This document shows positions 10,125 to 20,479 of a DNA stretch of 64,000 nt, piece by piece. Every line of letters begins with the position of its first letter. Position 1 is the first letter of the stretch. The stretch comes from CAXBID01 sp963815305 (lineage in GTDB: Bacteria; Bacteroidota; Bacteroidia; Flavobacteriales; Flavobacteriaceae). The position numbers and the translations under genes were made by a program. A model generated the notes under the pieces. That model was not told where the DNA came from. It was given only the letters and a program-made list of their open reading frames with translations, and searched no databases. The stretch lies in contig CAWFFW010000001.1 in the NCBI GenBank assembly GCA_963815305.1, forward strand, positions 124,001 to 188,000, read 5' to 3'.

Positions 10125-10502
10125 TCAATTTTCGATCAAGTGATTGTATTTTTTCCTGTTTTCCCAAATTATCCAAGCAAGAATAACGGAAAGCACTATT
10201 GATATCCCAAGGTTAGATGGTGCTAGGAAGATATTAAACAATAGAATTCCTACCATTATTGGTAGAATCATTGCAGCACCTAATGCTCTCGTTTTAGGGA
10301 TAATAATTAGTACGCCACCTATAATTTCAACAATTGCAATTAATGGGAATAACCATTCTGAGGCTATAAAAGCACCAATGAGGTTGCTTGCGGCTTCGGG
10401 CATTTCCATTTCGGGCATATAGTTCAAGAACTTATTAAGTCCTGAATTAATCATCATTGCCCCGAATAAAAAACTGATAATAAATAGAATTTTCGATTTC
10501 AT
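10125..10502 (-). CDS. DoxX-like small membrane protein
   Basis: A 125-aa protein with four hydrophobic segments and the DoxX-like pattern: an N-terminal segment with G-L-N-K-F, a second segment with P-L-I-A-I-V-E-I-I-G-G, and a third with G-A-A-M-I-L-P-I. DoxX-family proteins sit in the inner membrane and are often tied to quinone or redox chemistry, but this member is not assigned. It is monocistronic, with its promoter presumably in the 70 bp before the alginate-type gene end. Confidence 0.7.
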   Translation of the reverse strand: MKSKILFIISFLFGAMMINSGLNKFLNYMPEMEMPEAASNLIGAFIASEWLFPLIAIVEIIGGVLIIIPKTRALGAAMILPIMVGILLFNIFLAPSNLGISIVLSVILAWIIWENRKKYNHLIEN

Positions 10503-10576
10503 AGTGTAGATTTAATTGTTAAAAACGATGTGTAAGTATTACATTTAAGAAATCACCAATTTCCATTGGTGTTTCG

Positions 10577-11911
10577 TTATCTTCTGATAAAACCCTGCGC
10601 AAAAAAATGTGAATAATCAACATTGATAAACGTGTATTTATTAAAGGTATATTTAAAATTAAAATCAAGTTGACTTCCTAGCTGTAGTTTATCACTATCA
10701 GTAGGTGCAATCAAAGGAATTCCTGATCCGTTTACATATATACCGTCTTCTTTTTGTGTACGCCAGTACCAAGCCCAATTGAAGTTAAATGAAAACTCTT
10801 TACCATAAGTAACCGTAAAACTTGGGTGTATGTACCAAAAATTTGAACCATAAAGCGCTGCTGCACCATTATACAGCCCTTGCCTTGGATACATAGGATT
10901 AAACGTATTTAGTTTATCATCATCCGCATCGCTATCGCCAGAAAAATAATTTGTTTTAAGACCTATACGTTTTTGAAATGCCTTGGCAGTATCAAATGTA
11001 TAGCCAATGTCAGAAAAAATGCCCAATGCCTGTATATCCCTGTTTCCAGCCTTACCAAACTGCCCTGTTACCTCGACATTATAATCAAATATATTAGCGT
11101 TGTTGTAAACTCTAAATCCAAGTGAATGTCTGGTTTCCTCACCAGAGGCATTAAAAAACTGAGTCCTATCTTGATTAAATCCCAAATAGTAGAGATCTGT
11201 TTTAGACTCTTTTAAAATTCCCTTTTCAAGCTGTACATAAGTACCCCAAAAGGTTTCATCACTATCTAAAATAGGATTGTCAAAAGCACCAGGTTCGTTC
11301 GTGCCATATTGAGTAGCAAACGCATCCACTATTAATCCTCTTTTGTTATAGGAAACTTTTGCGCCTTCCCAGTATTGTCTAACATTAGGACCTTCACGTA
11401 TGGTTACCAAATGGCCAGAACCATAATTTAACTCTTGTCTTCCCACTCGTAATGTAAGAGATTTATCTTTCTGAGCTATAAAATCATAATCTGCAAAAGC
11501 ATTAAGTAGAAAAAGCTCATCTCGATCAACGGGAGATGGAGGTGCATCTTTAAAAAAGTCAGATCCAGATGCCGGTTGTACAAATAACCTAAAACGTTTT
11601 CCAACTTGGAGATCAGCGTGTAGCATAAGTCTCACTAGCATATAACCTTCACCTTCATCTTGCCTATTATAAATACTTTGATAGAAAATTTTTGTTTCAC
11701 CACCCAGCGAGAGATACGTAGTACCACTTTCATTTAATGGAATATACTTAATGGGGTCGTAAAAATGTTTAGCTTTGGTACTATCTCTCAAATACTCATA
11801 ATTTTCTAAAAAACGAATAGGAATAACAGGTTGATCACTTTTTTCTTGAGCAAGACAGACACTAAATGATGAGAGAAAAAATACTAAAATGACTAGTGCA
11901 TCTTTCGACAT
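10577..11911 (-). CDS. Alginate-export family outer-membrane protein
   Basis: A 444-aa protein with a signal peptide ending near L-A-Q, then a long series of amphipathic strands. Features typical of the alginate export (AlgE-like) porin family include L-R-V-G-R-Q-E-L-N-Y-G-S-G near residues 150-162, followed by R-E-G-P-N-V-R, and G-L-K-T-N-Y-F-S-G-D near 318. The protein forms an 18-strand-type barrel in family members. The C-terminus ends in F-F-A-Q-G-F-I-R-R, where the F-x-x-G-x-F-I-R pattern matches relatives. It is downstream of the NTF2-like lipoprotein gene with an 11-bp gap, so the two form one operon. The substrate could be an organic solute; alginate is not proven. Confidence 0.75.
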   Translation of the reverse strand: MSKDALVILVFFLSSFSVCLAQEKSDQPVIPIRFLENYEYLRDSTKAKHFYDPIKYIPLNESGTTYLSLGGETKIFYQSIYNRQDEGEGYMLVRLMLHADLQVGKRFRLFVQPASGSDFFKDAPPSPVDRDELFLLNAFADYDFIAQKDKSLTLRVGRQELNYGSGHLVTIREGPNVRQYWEGAKVSYNKRGLIVDAFATQYGTNEPGAFDNPILDSDETFWGTYVQLEKGILKESKTDLYYLGFNQDRTQFFNASGEETRHSLGFRVYNNANIFDYNVEVTGQFGKAGNRDIQALGIFSDIGYTFDTAKAFQKRIGLKTNYFSGDSDADDDKLNTFNPMYPRQGLYNGAAALYGSNFWYIHPSFTVTYGKEFSFNFNWAWYWRTQKEDGIYVNGSGIPLIAPTDSDKLQLGSQLDFNFKYTFNKYTFINVDYSHFFAQGFIRR

Positions 11912-11922
11912 AGAAACAGTTG

Positions 11923-12483
11923 TTATTTTTTAAGCGCCTTGAATGTGGTACCTCTTAGGCTAGTTGTATCAAGGTAGATGACGTTATAATTTCTTGTTTT
12001 AAAGTACCACCTTCCATCTTTTTTGATCACTTCATCCTGATAGTTAGCTAAATTAAAATTGCTGATATTTTCACCTCTCGCAATTTCATTCAGGTAAAAA
12101 TTAGCAGTGGCAGTTTCACCATCATCATTGAGATCTACGTTATAACCAGAATTCAATTGAACAAAGAATTCCCAACTACCTATTAGTTTTTCAAAAGCAT
12201 CTGCAATACTATCTCGCCCCTTAAATGTTTTACCAATTGGAGGTCCAATAATCCATTCACCATCTTCTGCCCATAGACTTCTAAATAACTCTTTGTCTTT
12301 TTGTCCAGCTGCATCTGTAAACGCATTGCTTAAACCAACAATCTGTTGCTTATCGCTTAGATGCGTAAAGTCAGCTTTAAGTTGGTCAAATTCTTCTTGA
12401 CTTACTGTAGAAGTTTCATTGCAAGATGCGGTTAGAATAAGTAGCGAAATAGCACCTATGGTAGATTTAACAATTGATCTCAT
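11923..12483 (-). CDS. SnoaL/NTF2-like domain lipoprotein
   Basis: A 186-aa protein. The leader ends in L-I-L-T-A-S-C, a lipobox, so the mature protein should be lipid-anchored at Cys20-21. The rest has the SnoaL-like fold pattern: a helix with Q-I-V-G-L-S-N-A-F-T-D-A, then L-W-A-E-D-G-E-W near residue 70, F-K-G-R-D-S-I near 88, and a C-terminal strand pair D-G-R-W-Y-F-K-T-R. These cone-shaped domains bind small molecules or act as cyclases, isomerases or dehydratases. First gene of the two-gene operon with the alginate-export-type barrel. Confidence 0.7.
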   Translation of the reverse strand: MRSIVKSTIGAISLLILTASCNETSTVSQEEFDQLKADFTHLSDKQQIVGLSNAFTDAAGQKDKELFRSLWAEDGEWIIGPPIGKTFKGRDSIADAFEKLIGSWEFFVQLNSGYNVDLNDDGETATANFYLNEIARGENISNFNLANYQDEVIKKDGRWYFKTRNYNVIYLDTTSLRGTTFKALKK

Positions 12484-12742
12484 AATTAAAAAAGTTGAAT
12501 TAAATTTTGAACAAAGTTGTTGAATTTTTAGTGCTCAACCGTTGTACTTTTTATGGTTATAATGTTCATAATTTGAGTAATGACTATGTGTAATTCATTT
12601 GAATGCACGCTTTAATTGTAGATACTTCAATAAGTACAATCAATGCACTAATTAATGAAGTGACCTTACCAGCTTTAGTGCTGAAATTTGATTTTTGATA
12701 CTCGAATCGATCAAGGGTATCCAAATTTAATACAGCCAATAG

Positions 12743-13852
12743 ATGAAATCATTTCTTTACACGCTACTCACTCTTGCTTTTTTGTCTTGTTCAGAAAAGC
12801 AAGAACAACAGCAAAGACCTCTTCCTAATTTGCCAGTTATTGAAGTTCAAAAGCGGGATATAACTGGTTTTAAGCTTATCACAGCAAATATTGAGGGAAC
12901 GATTAATGATGAAGTGCGTCCTAAAATATCAGGATACATAACCGATGTGCTTATAGACGAAGGGGAACGCGTTAAAAAGGGGCAGCTGCTTTTTAAACTG
13001 GAAACCCTGGCTGTGAGTCAAGATGCACTTGCGGCTAAAGCAAATCTTGAATCTTCCACAATAGAAGTTGAAAAAATAAAACCACTCGTTACGGATGGAA
13101 TTATTAGTGAACGAGAGTTAGAAACCGCGATCGCATTACAATCCAGCGCTAGGGCATCCTATAATAGCGTGTTAGCACAAGTGGATTATGGCAATGTCAG
13201 AGCATCCATAGATGGTATTGTGGGAGAAATACCATTTAGGGTGGGTAGTTTGGTTAGTCCTAATGATGTACAACCGCTTACCACCATATCAGAGCTTAAA
13301 GATGTATATGCGTATTATTCAATGAATGAAAAGGACTATCTGACTTTTCTACGAGAAACAAAAGGAAGCAGCGTTCAGGAGAAAATAAAGAATTTTCCAA
13401 AAGTACGTTTAGTGCTTGCTGATGATTCAGAATATGGCGAAGAAGGAACTATTCAAACAACAACAGGTCAGATAGATACGCAGACAGGGACCGTAAGTTT
13501 TAGGGCAAAATTCCCCAATCCAGAAGGTTTACTTAACAATGGGAATAGTGGTTTTGTAAAGATTCCTCAATACTATAAGGATGTGCTTGTCGTACCTGAA
13601 CAATCCACTTTTGAAGATCAGACTATAATCTATGTGTTCTCAGTAAAAGATTCAGACACCGTCCAGCAAAAACCTGTAAAGCCCATCCGTCGCATAAATA
13701 ATCTTCTATTAATTTCTGAAGGTGTCGCTCAAGGCGAAAGAATCGTAGGAAAAGGTGTTGCTAAGATCAAAGATGGTGCTGCCATAAAAGCGATACCTAC
13801 ACCTTTCGATTCCATAGCGGAATCCACGAAGACCATATTCAAATCTAATTAA
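12743..13852 (+). CDS. RND efflux periplasmic adaptor (membrane fusion) lipoprotein
   Basis: A 369-aa protein whose leader ends at the lipobox L-A-F-L-S-C near residue 16. The biotinyl/lipoyl half motifs (V-L-I-D-E-G-E-R-V-K-K-G-Q-L-L-F near 70-86 and the second half with V-R-A-S-I-D-G-I-V-G near 152) flank a short alpha hairpin, followed by the beta-barrel domain and the membrane-proximal domain. It bridges the pump and the outer-membrane factor. First gene of the operon, 6 bp before the pump gene. Confidence 0.92.
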   Translation: MKSFLYTLLTLAFLSCSEKQEQQQRPLPNLPVIEVQKRDITGFKLITANIEGTINDEVRPKISGYITDVLIDEGERVKKGQLLFKLETLAVSQDALAAKANLESSTIEVEKIKPLVTDGIISERELETAIALQSSARASYNSVLAQVDYGNVRASIDGIVGEIPFRVGSLVSPNDVQPLTTISELKDVYAYYSMNEKDYLTFLRETKGSSVQEKIKNFPKVRLVLADDSEYGEEGTIQTTTGQIDTQTGTVSFRAKFPNPEGLLNNGNSGFVKIPQYYKDVLVVPEQSTFEDQTIIYVFSVKDSDTVQQKPVKPIRRINNLLLISEGVAQGERIVGKGVAKIKDGAAIKAIPTPFDSIAESTKTIFKSN

Positions 13853-13858
13853 CGGGAG

Positions 13859-16800
13859 ATGCTAAATACATTTATAGAAAGACCAGTATTATCCACAGTA
13901 ATCTCAGTTATCATAGTAATACTAGGTGTTCTGGGATTACAGAGTTTGCCAGTAACACAATATCCAGAGATTGCACCACCTACCATAAGTGTGACCACCG
14001 CGTATCCTGGAGCTAGTGCGCAAACCATATTGGAAAGTGTCATCATTCCCATAGAAGAAGAAATAAACGGTGTGGAAGGGATGGATTACATTACTTCTAC
14101 TGCAAGTAATAATGGAACAGCGACAATTACGGTCTATTTTGATCAAGGAGTTGATCCAGATATTGCAGCGGTAAATGTTCAAAACAGGGTTGCTAGAGCA
14201 AATAGTCTATTACCTGCCGAAGTTTTGCAAAATGGAGTAATCACACAAAAGCAACAGGTAAGTGCCTTGATGTATTTTGGACTTTATTCAGAAAGTGACG
14301 AGTATGATGCAACATTTATTTCTAATTATTTGAATATAAATATTGTTCCAAAATTACTGCGTATTAACGGTGTAGGTGAAGTAACACCATTTGGGGATAA
14401 AAATTATTCCATCAGAATCTGGATCAAGCCTGAAAAGTTAAAGGCATACAATCTAGTTCCAGCAGATGTAGTTGCAGCTTTAAATGAACAAAGCCTAGAG
14501 GCTGCGCCTGGTGCTTTAGGACAAAACTCAGGTGGTGCTTTTGAGTATGTGATACAATATGAAGGTCGCTTTAAAGATGCTGAAAAGTATGGTGACATCG
14601 TCATAAAGGCATTGGATGACAACCGTTTGCTAAAACTAAAAGATGTTGCAGAGGTTGAATTGGATGCTTATTCCTATAATACACTATCTATTTATGGCGA
14701 CTATCCGTCTGTAAATGCGGGTATATTTCAAACACCAAGTTCAAATGCACAGGCGATTATTCAAGAGATTCAAGAGAATTTTGATGAGATGGAGAAAGAT
14801 TTTCCAGAGGGTCTCAAATACACCATCAATTATAATATCAATGATTTCTTAGAAGAGTCGATTTCGGGCGTGGTATCTACATTGATAGAGGCTTTCTTAC
14901 TGGTATTTCTTGTCGTTTTTATATTTCTTCAAAATTGGCGTACGACACTAATACCAGCAATTGCGGTACCCGTTTCCATCGTGGGAACATTCTTCTTCTT
15001 GCTCATATTTGGATATTCTATTAATCTACTTACGTTGTTTGCTCTGGTATTGGCCATCGGTATTGTGGTCGATGATGCGATAGTTGTGGTTGAGGCCATT
15101 CAAGCAAAACTGGAAGAAGGAGAGAAAGATGTATTGAAGGCTACCAAGGACGCGATGAGCGAGATTGCAGGGGCTTTAATATCAACGACTTTAGTTATGT
15201 GTGCCGTGTTTATTCCCGTGACATTTTTGACTGGACCTACAGGTGTGTTTTATCAGCAATTTGGTATTACGCTTATAGTAGCGATAATAATCTCTTCGAT
15301 AAATGCCTTATCTCTTAGTCCAGCCTTGTCTGCGGTATTTTTAAAACCTGAAAAAGAAGAAAAAGAATCCTCTGACAAGAACAAGAATTTTTTGACCAAG
15401 GCAAAAGAGGGTTTCAACAATGGCTTTGATAAACTTACAAAACGTTATGGTAATGCTATTGGCTATACCTGGAAAAGAAAATGGATTATTCCGCTAGTAC
15501 TTGTTGGTGCTTGTGCCATTCTATATTATTACAATTCTGCTCTCGCCACAGGATTTGTACCGACAGAAGATAGGAGCATACTCTTTGCAAATATTGAATT
15601 ACCGCCAGGTGCATCGCTTGCACGAACTGCAAAAGCAACCGAGGAGTTTGAGAATCTCGCCAGCCAGATCCCAGGAGTAAAGAGTGTTTCTGTTATCAAT
15701 GGACAGAACTTCTTTTCTGGGGCAGGAAGTCCCTATGCGTTATCATTTATCGTTTTGGATGGATGGGGTGAGCGAGAAGCTGATTCTTTATCTATAGAAA
15801 GTATTAATGGACAACTTTTTGGAGTGGCTGCTAGAATTCCCGATGCTCAAATGGTATTTTTTCAACCACCACAGATACCAGGGTTTGGTAATTCTGATGG
15901 ATTTGTGGTGAACCTGCTCAACGATTCTGATGCTAGTTTTATAGATCAAGATCGCGTTGCCAAAGAGTTTTCGGGCAAATTAAGTCAACGTCCAGAGATT
16001 CTGTTTGCACAAAGTTCATTCAACACAAGTTTTCCACAATACACGATGACGCTTAATACTGATCGTATCAAACTTGCGGGAATTAATGTAAGTGATGTTC
16101 TGGGAACTATGCAGGGTTATGTGGGCGGTATTTATGTCAACAATTTTAGTCGTTTTGGGAAACAATACCGCGTGTTTTTACAAGCCTTGCCAGAAGATAG
16201 AAAAGATGTTGCCGATATTAATGAACTCTACATTAAGAATGCAAATGGTCAAATGGCGCCTATGGGTGAGTTTGTCACCTTAGAACGAACGTATGGCCCG
16301 CAGTTTGTCAATCGATTCAATCTATTCAATTCGGTCACAATAAATGGTTCTACAGGTCCTGGATTTAGTACAGGAGAGGCAATTACAGCAATCCAAGAAG
16401 TCGCAGAAGACTTAGAGAATGGATATTCCATTGACTTTTCAGGATTAACAAGAACTGAGGTCGAATCATCTGGAGAACTCATCACCATTTTTGGATTGAG
16501 CTTATTGTTTGTTTTCCTTTTTCTTGCTGCTCAATATGAAAGTTATTTGATACCGTTTGCGGTTATTTTATCTCTTCCAGGAGGAATTGCGGGAGCCTAT
16601 TTCTTTACCGCTATTTTTGGTCTTCAGAGTAATATCTACTTTCAGATTGCCTTGGTAATGCTCATAGGTCTATTGGCAAAAAATGCCATTTTGATCGTTG
16701 AATTTGCCATTCAGCGTAGAAAGAATGGCGCGTCAATAATAGATTCCGCAATTGAAGGTGCAGAGGTACGATTACGTCCTATTCTAATGACCTCTCTTGC

Positions 16801-17032
16801 TTTTGGTGCAGGGATGATTCCATTAGTCATAGCGTCTGGCGTGGGTTCTAGAGGAGATAATTCCATAGGTACAGGAGCTGCTGGTGGTGTTATTATCGGG
16901 ACGCTAATTGGACTTTTCCTTATTCCGTTCTTATATGTTGTTTTTCAAACGTTACAAGAAAAAATATCAGGCGCACCTGCTCAAAAAGATCAATCCAATC
17001 AAAATACCATCAGCGATGAGAATGATAAATAA
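13859..17032 (+). CDS. RND (HAE1/AcrB-type) efflux pump
   Basis: A 1057-aa inner-membrane pump. The start M-L-N-T-F-I-E-R-P-V-L-S-T-V is typical. The family's porter domains and two sets of membrane helices are present, with the proton-relay pair D-D in helix 4 (G-I-V-V-D-D-A-I-V-V-V-E, near residues 400-411) and a Lys in helix 10 (G-L-L-A-K-N-A-I-L-I-V-E, near 940). Proton-driven drug or lipid export through a tripartite complex with the adaptor and TolC-like protein encoded on either side. The stop codon overlaps the start of the next gene. Confidence 0.95.
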   Translation: MLNTFIERPVLSTVISVIIVILGVLGLQSLPVTQYPEIAPPTISVTTAYPGASAQTILESVIIPIEEEINGVEGMDYITSTASNNGTATITVYFDQGVDPDIAAVNVQNRVARANSLLPAEVLQNGVITQKQQVSALMYFGLYSESDEYDATFISNYLNINIVPKLLRINGVGEVTPFGDKNYSIRIWIKPEKLKAYNLVPADVVAALNEQSLEAAPGALGQNSGGAFEYVIQYEGRFKDAEKYGDIVIKALDDNRLLKLKDVAEVELDAYSYNTLSIYGDYPSVNAGIFQTPSSNAQAIIQEIQENFDEMEKDFPEGLKYTINYNINDFLEESISGVVSTLIEAFLLVFLVVFIFLQNWRTTLIPAIAVPVSIVGTFFFLLIFGYSINLLTLFALVLAIGIVVDDAIVVVEAIQAKLEEGEKDVLKATKDAMSEIAGALISTTLVMCAVFIPVTFLTGPTGVFYQQFGITLIVAIIISSINALSLSPALSAVFLKPEKEEKESSDKNKNFLTKAKEGFNNGFDKLTKRYGNAIGYTWKRKWIIPLVLVGACAILYYYNSALATGFVPTEDRSILFANIELPPGASLARTAKATEEFENLASQIPGVKSVSVINGQNFFSGAGSPYALSFIVLDGWGEREADSLSIESINGQLFGVAARIPDAQMVFFQPPQIPGFGNSDGFVVNLLNDSDASFIDQDRVAKEFSGKLSQRPEILFAQSSFNTSFPQYTMTLNTDRIKLAGINVSDVLGTMQGYVGGIYVNNFSRFGKQYRVFLQALPEDRKDVADINELYIKNANGQMAPMGEFVTLERTYGPQFVNRFNLFNSVTINGSTGPGFSTGEAITAIQEVAEDLENGYSIDFSGLTRTEVESSGELITIFGLSLLFVFLFLAAQYESYLIPFAVILSLPGGIAGAYFFTAIFGLQSNIYFQIALVMLIGLLAKNAILIVEFAIQRRKNGASIIDSAIEGAEVRLRPILMTSLAFGAGMIPLVIASGVGSRGDNSIGTGAAGGVIIGTLIGLFLIPFLYVVFQTLQEKISGAPAQKDQSNQNTISDENDK

Positions 17033-18491
17033 TTATAGAATAATCAGATGGATTGGTATGCTGGCATTCTTGTTTACGCTACAGTCCTGTCTTGTTACCA
17101 AGGAATACAGCAGACCTGATATTGAAATTCCAGAAGAATTCAGAGACTTTAAGGAAAGTGATTCTTTGTCGATGGCAATGATGCCCTGGGAAGAACTTTT
17201 TGAAGATGATCTACTGCGGAATTATATTAATGAGGCGTTGACCAATAACTATGACGCTAGATTAGCATTACAGGATATTCTACGTGCACAAGCACTTTAT
17301 AAACAAGGGAAAGCTGGCTACTTACCAACCCTTTCCATTGATGCCTCGGCAACGTCTTCAGAATTTAGTGGCAATGGTATTCAAGGACTTCAATTCGGTG
17401 GGGCAAATCAAGGTGGTGGCTCTAGTAGATTAGAGCAATACAATCTTAGCGCATCGCTTAACTGGGAGATTGATGTTTGGGGTGGAATTACAAGCAATAA
17501 AAAAGCAACTGCCGCAGCTTATCTTGCCACCGAGGCTGGTCAACGCGTGGTGCGAACGACATTAATTAGTAGCATTGGAACCTTATATTATCAATTGATT
17601 GCGCTTGATGAGCAATTGTATATTGCGCAACAAACTGTGAAAGCAAGACAAAACAGTTATGACATTACCCAGAAATTAAAAGAAGCTGGACGGGAACGCG
17701 AGGTGGCGGTACAGCAGGCAGGTTCTCAATTGAAGACTGCGCAGTTATTAGCGCTGCAACTAGAGCTAGATATAAAAACCACAGAGAATGCTTTCAGTAT
17801 TTTACTGGGAACAGCACCAAAGGAAATTACGAGAAACGATTTTAGGGAACGCCCACCTAACTTGAATACATCCATCGGCCTGCCATCTGCTATTTTAAGA
17901 AACAGGCCAGATGTTGTTCAGGCAGAATTTAATTTGATACAAGCTTTTGAATTAACTAATGTGGCCAAGACTGATTTTTACCCAAAACTAACCCTTGGCG
18001 GTACCGCAGGTTTCAACAGTCTTGAAGCAAGTAGTTGGATAAGTAGCGCGTCATTTTTCAATGATCTTGTTGCTGGACTAGCACAACCTTTGTTGAATAA
18101 TAGAAAAATTAAAACAGCTTATGAAGTTGCACAAATTGATCAGCAATCTGCATTATTGGAATTTGAAAGAACCTTGCTAATCAGCTATCAAGAAGTGGCA
18201 GATGCCTACTTGACCTACAATTCTGTCACAGACCAGTATGAAGTAACACTAGAACAAGTTGAGTTTTTAGAAAACGCCTCTAATTATTCCTTGAAATTAT
18301 ATCAAAATGGGTTTACTAATTATCTAGATGTTTTAATTGCAGACACTAATCTATTGAACTCTCAAATCTCTCTGGTCAACACTCGATTATCTAAAATAAG
18401 TGCCACCATAGAACTGTATAGAGCTTTAGGTGGTGGTTGGAAAAAAGTTATAGATCCAGAAGATTTAAGTTCAACGTTAGTCAAGGATTAG
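17016..18491 (+). CDS. TolC-like outer-membrane factor lipoprotein of the RND system
   Basis: About 491 aa. I chose ATG 17016, which overlaps the pump stop by 17 bp, because it gives a lipoprotein leader ending in F-T-L-Q-S-C; the longer frame upstream only shadows the pump. Two OEP repeats follow, with helices containing Y-D-A-R-L-A-L-Q-D-I-L-R and G-L-P-S-A-I-L-R-N-R-P-D-V near residue 320, the usual start of the second repeat. It forms the outer-membrane channel of the tripartite pump. Last gene of the operon. Confidence 0.92.
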   Translation: MRMINNYRIIRWIGMLAFLFTLQSCLVTKEYSRPDIEIPEEFRDFKESDSLSMAMMPWEELFEDDLLRNYINEALTNNYDARLALQDILRAQALYKQGKAGYLPTLSIDASATSSEFSGNGIQGLQFGGANQGGGSSRLEQYNLSASLNWEIDVWGGITSNKKATAAAYLATEAGQRVVRTTLISSIGTLYYQLIALDEQLYIAQQTVKARQNSYDITQKLKEAGREREVAVQQAGSQLKTAQLLALQLELDIKTTENAFSILLGTAPKEITRNDFRERPPNLNTSIGLPSAILRNRPDVVQAEFNLIQAFELTNVAKTDFYPKLTLGGTAGFNSLEASSWISSASFFNDLVAGLAQPLLNNRKIKTAYEVAQIDQQSALLEFERTLLISYQEVADAYLTYNSVTDQYEVTLEQVEFLENASNYSLKLYQNGFTNYLDVLIADTNLLNSQISLVNTRLSKISATIELYRALGGGWKKVIDPEDLSSTLVKD

Positions 18492-18526
18492 ATAAAATTT
18501 AGTGAATGTTAGTTTAATGGTTAGAT

Positions 18527-18560
18527 AGCCGCTTTTCAGTAAAATTGAGGGCGGCTTTCT
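18527..18560 (+). terminator. Possible intrinsic terminator of the RND operon
   Basis: AGCCGC at 18527-18532 pairs with GCGGCT at 18551-18556 across an 18-base loop and is followed by TTCTATT. The stem is short and the T run weak, so it is a tentative call. Confidence 0.4.
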
Positions 18561-18561
18561 A

Positions 18562-18583
18562 TTGCGCTTTCGCGAAAGCGTAA
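18562..18583. repeat. Second copy of the CGCTTTCGCGAAAGCG palindrome
   Basis: The 16-bp core lies at 18565-18580, flanked by TTG and TAA, so the outer arms are less symmetric than in the copy at 10093. It lies just downstream of the RND operon terminator region. Confidence 0.8.
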
Positions 18584-18764
18584 TTAATAATTGCATAAAG
18601 CCTAAGAAAGTCATTTTCATTTTCTGGTTGTGACTTTTGCTTTGAGGTGTTTTCATAAAATAGTGTAGTTATTACCTCATTATGTCCTATGCTTCTTAGC
18701 ATTCATACTACTAATTTTGACTAAAATTTTGAACAGAAATTAATAGTTAAACAGACAGATTGAT

Positions 18765-19712
18765 ATGAGAAAATTATTTCTTGTTATGGCGATAGTATTT
18801 TTTTATAACAGCTCAATCGCTCAAGAGCAAGACACCTACAATTACGAGATAGAAATAGGTCACGATAATGATTTTTTCTTGCTAGTCGTAGAATCAGATC
18901 GGTATTACACGTATGGTATTAATAGCTCATTTCGGTGGAAAAATGAAAAAGAGCACTTTTTCTTTAAAAAAAATAAAAATTACCAGAATCACTATAATCA
19001 GATCCGTTTAAATATTGAGGCATATACCCCAAACTATCTGGCTGATGGATCTGCAGACGATACGGAGGAGCGACCTTATGCAGGATGGTCTTATGCAGCT
19101 TTTAGTCAGACCGTAGCGTTTACAGAAAGTTATCTTCGCCTTGGTGTTGATGTTGGTGTCTTGGGACCAGATTCTAAAGCTGGTGAGATTCAAAATTGGT
19201 TTCATCGATTAATCGATGATGTGGAGTTGCAGGGTTGGGAGAACCAGTTGCCCAATCAGCTGGGAATAAATCTGCGTGGAACATATGGTTTTCCTTTATA
19301 TGAAAGTGGTTCCTTTGATGTATTTGGAACGGTAGATGCATCCTTAGGGAATATTTACATCTATGCTTTACCGATGATCAATGCACGTCTTGGAAAGTTT
19401 AACGACATACAAAATTCCATCTCACAGAATAATCAGATTATGGCACCTAAGAGTCAGATAGAATACTTTCTGAATATTGGTATAGGTGCCAAAGCTTCTG
19501 CATACAATGCTACAATACAAGGCAACATTTTTCAGGATAATCATCTATTCACACAAAGTGAGATCAACAACTTTGTATTCTCATCCTATGTAGGTTTGAA
19601 CACGCTATATAAAAGGTTTAGCTTCAAATTAAGATACAATGTAGCTACAGGTACACTTAATAGTTCAGATTTAAATAGATATGGAGCACTTTCTTTGGGA
19701 TATAGGTTTTGA
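18765..19712 (+). CDS. LpxR-like lipid A deacylase family outer-membrane protein
   Basis: A 315-aa protein with a signal peptide ending near S-I-A-Q. The mature part opens with I-E-I-G-H-D-N-D-F-F and Y-Y-T-Y-G-I-N-S-S-F near 40-53, then R-P-Y-A-G-W-S-Y near 103 and G-P-D-S-K-A near 133. These are the conserved motifs of the LpxR (DUF2219) barrel family, including the N-D and T-x-G segments that build its calcium and catalytic site. In proteobacteria LpxR removes the 3'-acyloxyacyl chain from lipid A; the same activity here is inferred. Monocistronic. Confidence 0.8.
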   Translation: MRKLFLVMAIVFFYNSSIAQEQDTYNYEIEIGHDNDFFLLVVESDRYYTYGINSSFRWKNEKEHFFFKKNKNYQNHYNQIRLNIEAYTPNYLADGSADDTEERPYAGWSYAAFSQTVAFTESYLRLGVDVGVLGPDSKAGEIQNWFHRLIDDVELQGWENQLPNQLGINLRGTYGFPLYESGSFDVFGTVDASLGNIYIYALPMINARLGKFNDIQNSISQNNQIMAPKSQIEYFLNIGIGAKASAYNATIQGNIFQDNHLFTQSEINNFVFSSYVGLNTLYKRFSFKLRYNVATGTLNSSDLNRYGALSLGYRF

Positions 19713-19883
19713 CATAGTAATTACGTATTCCCAAAATAATTGAAAGACAATCGAACTACTTGTATTCCTTTAGGCATATTAAACGAATAGGTGATCCTTT
19801 TAAACTGCGATAAATACCATTATCACTTTAAAAATTACTATCGATTAAGAATGGTTATGATCAACTTTGTAAAAAAAAATATT

Positions 19884-20393
19884 ATGAAAAAAATTCTGTA
19901 TACAATTTCGCTTATTATTCTCTCAATAGTCGTTGCTAATGCACAAGATAAGAAACCAGTCTTGCTAGCAGGGCTTAATGGAGGTATAGTCGTTGGGGAT
20001 TTCGAGGACGCCTATAGTTCTAATATTGGGTTGGATCTTACTTACCTATATCCTATTTCTGAAAAATTTTACTTAGGTGCAACCACAGGTTTTGCAAATT
20101 ATTTTGGAGAATCTTTTTCTATAGATGGCTTGGGTAATATTGATATTGACGATGCTCAATTTATTCCATTGACAGCTAGTATAAGGGTATCACCATTTAA
20201 GAATTTTTACGGAGGAGCTGACGTAGGATATGCTGTTGGTTTAAATGATGGCAATGATGGTGGTTTTACTGCAGCACCGCGTCTCACTTATATTATTAAC
20301 GAGAAGTTTCCTGTATATTTAGGGTACCGTTTTATAAGCTTGGATGAAGATTTAGGAGCAATTCAGTTTGGTGTAGGATATATATTGAATTAA
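19884..20393 (+). CDS. Small outer-membrane beta-barrel protein
   Basis: About 169 aa. I chose ATG 19884, since the upstream extension has no leader character while M-K-K-I-L-Y-T-I starts a signal peptide ending at A-N-A-Q. The mature part has alternating strands with G-L-N-G-G and F-K-N-F-Y-G-G-A-D-V-G-Y segments and ends in I-Q-F-G-V-G-Y-I-L-N, a barrel-closing pattern. Resembles OmpA/OmpW-size eight-strand barrels of Bacteroidota. Function unknown. Confidence 0.65.
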   Translation: MKKILYTISLIILSIVVANAQDKKPVLLAGLNGGIVVGDFEDAYSSNIGLDLTYLYPISEKFYLGATTGFANYFGESFSIDGLGNIDIDDAQFIPLTASIRVSPFKNFYGGADVGYAVGLNDGNDGGFTAAPRLTYIINEKFPVYLGYRFISLDEDLGAIQFGVGYILN

Positions 20394-20479
20394 GAATTTA
20401 TCCTAATGGCCATAAATTTGGATTCTTCGGTACATATTGGTAAATTAATTGTTTTACAACTTCAATAGAAAAAGGTGAT